From assembly GCA_013698525.1 (NCBI GenBank), contig JACCSM010000253.1:1-15812 (forward strand): a stretch of 15,812 nt of DNA, read 5' to 3'. Numbering within the stretch: the first letter of the stretch is position 1; every line of letters begins with the position of its first letter. This document shows, piece after piece, positions 13,898 through 15,812 of this stretch. The position numbers were made by a program, and so were the translations under genes. The DNA comes from Rubrobacteraceae bacterium. GTDB lineage: Bacteria > Actinomycetota > Rubrobacteria > Rubrobacterales > Rubrobacteraceae. The notes beneath the pieces are model-generated. The model made no database searches and had not been told where the DNA came from. It saw only the letters and a program-made list of their open reading frames with translations.

Positions 13898-14872
13898 ATG
13901 ACGACCCGATTCGGTGCATTCGTGCCGCAGGGCTGGCGGATGGACCTTGCCGAGATAGAGGACCCCGTAGAGCAGTACGAGACCATGACGAGCGTGGCCC
14001 GCGCGGCCGACGAGGGCGGGTGGGACTCTATCTGGGTCTTCGACCACTTCCACACTGTCCCCACGCCGGAGCTCGAGACCTGCTTCGAGGCCTGGACGAT
14101 CAGCGCGACGCTGGCGCGGGACACGCAGAACGTCAAGATCGGGCAGATGGTCGGCTGCAACGGCTACCGGAATCCGGCGCTGTACGCCAAGATCGCCTCC
14201 ACCGTCGACGTCGCCAGCCACGGGCGGCTGTACGCGGGCATCGGGGCTGGCTGGTACGAGCACGAGTGGCGCGCCTACGGCTACGGGTTCCCCGAGTTGC
14301 GTGACAGGATGGGCATGTTCCGCGAGGCCTGTGAGATCATCCACCGTATGTGGACCGAGGACTACCCGCGTTTCGAAGGCGAGTACTACACGATCGACGC
14401 GCCCATCAACGAGCCCAAAGGTGTCCAGAAACCTCATCCTTCGTTCTGGATCGGGGGCGGAGGAGAGAGGGTCACGCTGAAGCTCGTCGCCAAATGGGGC
14501 GACGCCTGCAACGTCGCAGGTTCCGTCCCTGCCGACGTCGACACGATTCGGCACAAGCTCGACGTCCTGGAGCGCCACTGCGACGACCTTGGCAGAGACT
14601 ACGACGAGATCATCAAGTCGACCAGCGTCAACATCCACGTCGTCGACGACATGAACGAAGCCGAGCGGGCGACTGCGGCAGCCCGCGGCGATAGACCCTA
14701 CGACGATTATGCGGCGGGTACTATCGTCGGGACGCCGGAGACGATAAAGGAGCGTTTACAGCCCGTGATCGAGGCCGGCATCGACTACTTTATCGTCACG
14801 ATCCCGCGCGAAGCCTACGACCAGGAAGCGGTCCGCCGCTTCGCCCGCGAGGTGATCCCGCTCTTCGGCTAG
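13898..14872 (+). CDS. Luciferase-like (LLM) flavin/F420-dependent oxidoreductase
   Basis: A 324-residue protein of the bacterial-luciferase TIM-barrel superfamily. It begins RFGAFVPQG and continues with GWDSIWVFDHFHTVP (41-55), IGQMVGCNGYRNPALYAK (81-98), SHGRLYAGIGAGWYEHEWRA and WIGGGGERVTLKLVAKWGD. This pattern is common in actinobacterial proteins annotated as F420-dependent, but FMN cannot be excluded from sequence. Such enzymes transfer hydride to or from secondary alcohols, sugars or xenobiotics; the substrate here is unknown. The start is ATG 13898 with GAGAGGAG (13884-13891) at 6 bases. It lies 22 bases after the isomerase gene and is likely co-transcribed. Only 25 bases separate it from a second, convergent LLM gene, and no clear terminator is visible between them. 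Confidence 0.9.
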   Translation: MTTRFGAFVPQGWRMDLAEIEDPVEQYETMTSVARAADEGGWDSIWVFDHFHTVPTPELETCFEAWTISATLARDTQNVKIGQMVGCNGYRNPALYAKIASTVDVASHGRLYAGIGAGWYEHEWRAYGYGFPELRDRMGMFREACEIIHRMWTEDYPRFEGEYYTIDAPINEPKGVQKPHPSFWIGGGGERVTLKLVAKWGDACNVAGSVPADVDTIRHKLDVLERHCDDLGRDYDEIIKSTSVNIHVVDDMNEAERATAAARGDRPYDDYAAGTIVGTPETIKERLQPVIEAGIDYFIVTIPREAYDQEAVRRFAREVIPLFG

Positions 14873-14897
14873 AGTGGTTGGAAGCGCGCTCCCCAGT

Positions 14898-15812
14898 CTA
14901 TAGGCGTGGCAAGACGTGCCTGGCGAATGCTTCTGCACCGTCTACGTCATCGACGTCGAACCATTGCAATATCAGTTCCTCCACGCCGGCTCGTGCGTAG
15001 GCCTGAATCTGCTCGACAACGACTTCTGGCGAACCCGCTACGGCTCCCCATTCCGTCCGTATCGTTTCGAGAGCGGCTTCGAGAGACAAGGATGCGAGTT
15101 CGGGTTCCCATTCGCGTGCTGGCTGCACGCGCCGGGCGAGCACCTCATCCGTAGGGCCGAAGAAGCAAAGAGCCGCCACGGTACGCCTCAGATCCCGAGG
15201 ATGACGACCCTGCTCTGTCAGAAGGGCGTCGAGGGCCGTGGAGCGTTCGCGAAAAACGTCTGGTCCCATGAACGTGCCGTTCCAGACATCGGCGAAGCGG
15301 GCCGCTAGCGCAGGCGTCCGTTCCAGACCGCTCCCGCCGATAAGAATCTCCGGGCCGCCTTCTCGCTTCGGGCGTGGCAACAAGCTCGCTTCTCGCAAGC
15401 GGTAGAATCGTCCCTCGTATGAGACAGGTTCGTCGCTCCGGAGCAGGTTCGTGATCACCTCGAGGCCTTCCTCCAAACGGGCGAACCTCGCCTGCATATC
15501 GCCCAGATCGTACCCGAAGCGCGCGTGTTCGCGTTCGATCCAGCCGGTTCCGACGCCGAGAACCATGCGTCCGCCGCTAAGATCATCCAGTGCTGCCGCC
15601 TGTCGGGCCAGCATGACGGGATCTCGAAAAGAGAGCGGGGCGACCAGGGGACCGAACCGGACGTGGCTGGTATGATCGGCCAGGTACGCTAGCGAAACGA
15701 TGCACTCAAGCGAGGCCTCATCGGGCGGCGCCGGCATGGTGAAATGATCCGAGCGGTACAGTCCGGCAAAGCCTTGTGTTTCCGCCATTTCTACCCAGCG
15801 CCTCCAGAGCGC
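14898..15812 (-). CDS. Second luciferase-like (LLM) oxidoreductase, 5' end outside window
   Basis: The minus-strand frame ends at TAG 14900-14898 and stays open to the right edge, giving 304 visible residues. The edge residues read ALWRRWVEMAETQGFAGLYR, which is the usual first helix of this family, so the methionine at 15788 is internal and roughly 20 N-terminal residues are probably missing. Further motifs are SDHFTMP, VRFGPLVAPLSFRDPVMLARQ, GGRMVLGVGTGWIEREHARFGYD, a PEILIGGSG segment and a C-terminal GVEELILQWF. It belongs to the same superfamily as the neighbouring LLM gene but is clearly divergent in the middle (for example GGSGLERTPALAARFAD against GGGGERVTLKLVAKWGD). Cofactor is FMN or F420; the substrate is unknown. 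Its promoter lies outside the window. Confidence 0.88.
   Translation of the reverse strand, partial: ALWRRWVEMAETQGFAGLYRSDHFTMPAPPDEASLECIVSLAYLADHTSHVRFGPLVAPLSFRDPVMLARQAAALDDLSGGRMVLGVGTGWIEREHARFGYDLGDMQARFARLEEGLEVITNLLRSDEPVSYEGRFYRLREASLLPRPKREGGPEILIGGSGLERTPALAARFADVWNGTFMGPDVFRERSTALDALLTEQGRHPRDLRRTVAALCFFGPTDEVLARRVQPAREWEPELASLSLEAALETIRTEWGAVAGSPEVVVEQIQAYARAGVEELILQWFDVDDVDGAEAFARHVLPRL

Noticed and set aside
13760..14638. 292-residue open frame on the minus strand opposite the isomerase and first LLM gene
   Set aside because: Antisense to two genes with good ribosome binding sites and conserved motifs; its own sequence shows no family features.
14873..14897. AGCGCGCT palindrome between the two convergent LLM genes as a terminator
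   Set aside because: The palindrome has no room for a loop and the flanks barely pair; not enough for a terminator call.

Overview
The window is ordinary, gene-dense bacterial chromosome of fairly high GC. It uses GTG and TTG starts freely, carries at least one apparently leaderless gene, encodes a menaquinone pathway, and has two luciferase-like oxidoreductases of a type that often uses coenzyme F420. Together these suggest an actinobacterium, possibly a deep-branching Rubrobacter-like lineage. That placement is inference; no rRNA or tRNA gene is present to settle it. I see no prophage, insertion sequence, CRISPR array or RNA gene.

Layout. (1) 1-648: the C-terminal half of a xylulokinase-type FGGY sugar kinase, cut by the window edge and closed by a long hairpin. 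(2) 810-4818 and 5794-10880: the classical menaquinone head-group pathway, in the order menF, menD, menH, then menB, menC, an ABC-F ATPase gene, menE. Chorismate is converted to isochorismate (MenF), SEPHCHC (MenD), SHCHC (MenH), o-succinylbenzoate (MenC), OSB-CoA (MenE) and DHNA-CoA (MenB). The later steps (thioesterase, prenylation by MenA, methylation) are not encoded here. The cluster is split by an inverted two-gene unit at 4780-5685, an AraC-type regulator followed by a VOC/glyoxalase-fold protein. The ABC-F gene sits between menC and menE. (3) 10906-12926, minus strand: a zinc-dependent medium-chain dehydrogenase followed by a Gfo/Idh/MocA oxidoreductase, overlapping by 4 bases. (4) 13087-14872, plus strand: a xylose-isomerase-like TIM-barrel isomerase/epimerase and a luciferase-like oxidoreductase. 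It diverges from region 3. (5) 14898-15812, minus strand: a second luciferase-like oxidoreductase, running off the right edge.

Most notable signals. The divergent region between the dehydrogenase and the isomerase holds a near-consensus promoter overlaid by three ACAAGT direct repeats at exactly 21-bp spacing, which looks like an operator. The ABC-F gene has its own -10 element and a leader whose inverted repeat would bury its ribosome binding site, which suggests regulated translation. The menB promoter has a perfect TATAAT placed so that transcription would begin at or next to the ATG. No stretch over 300 bases lacks a gene. I did not find convincing evidence of a wholly new molecular system; the novelty here lies in regulation and gene arrangement.
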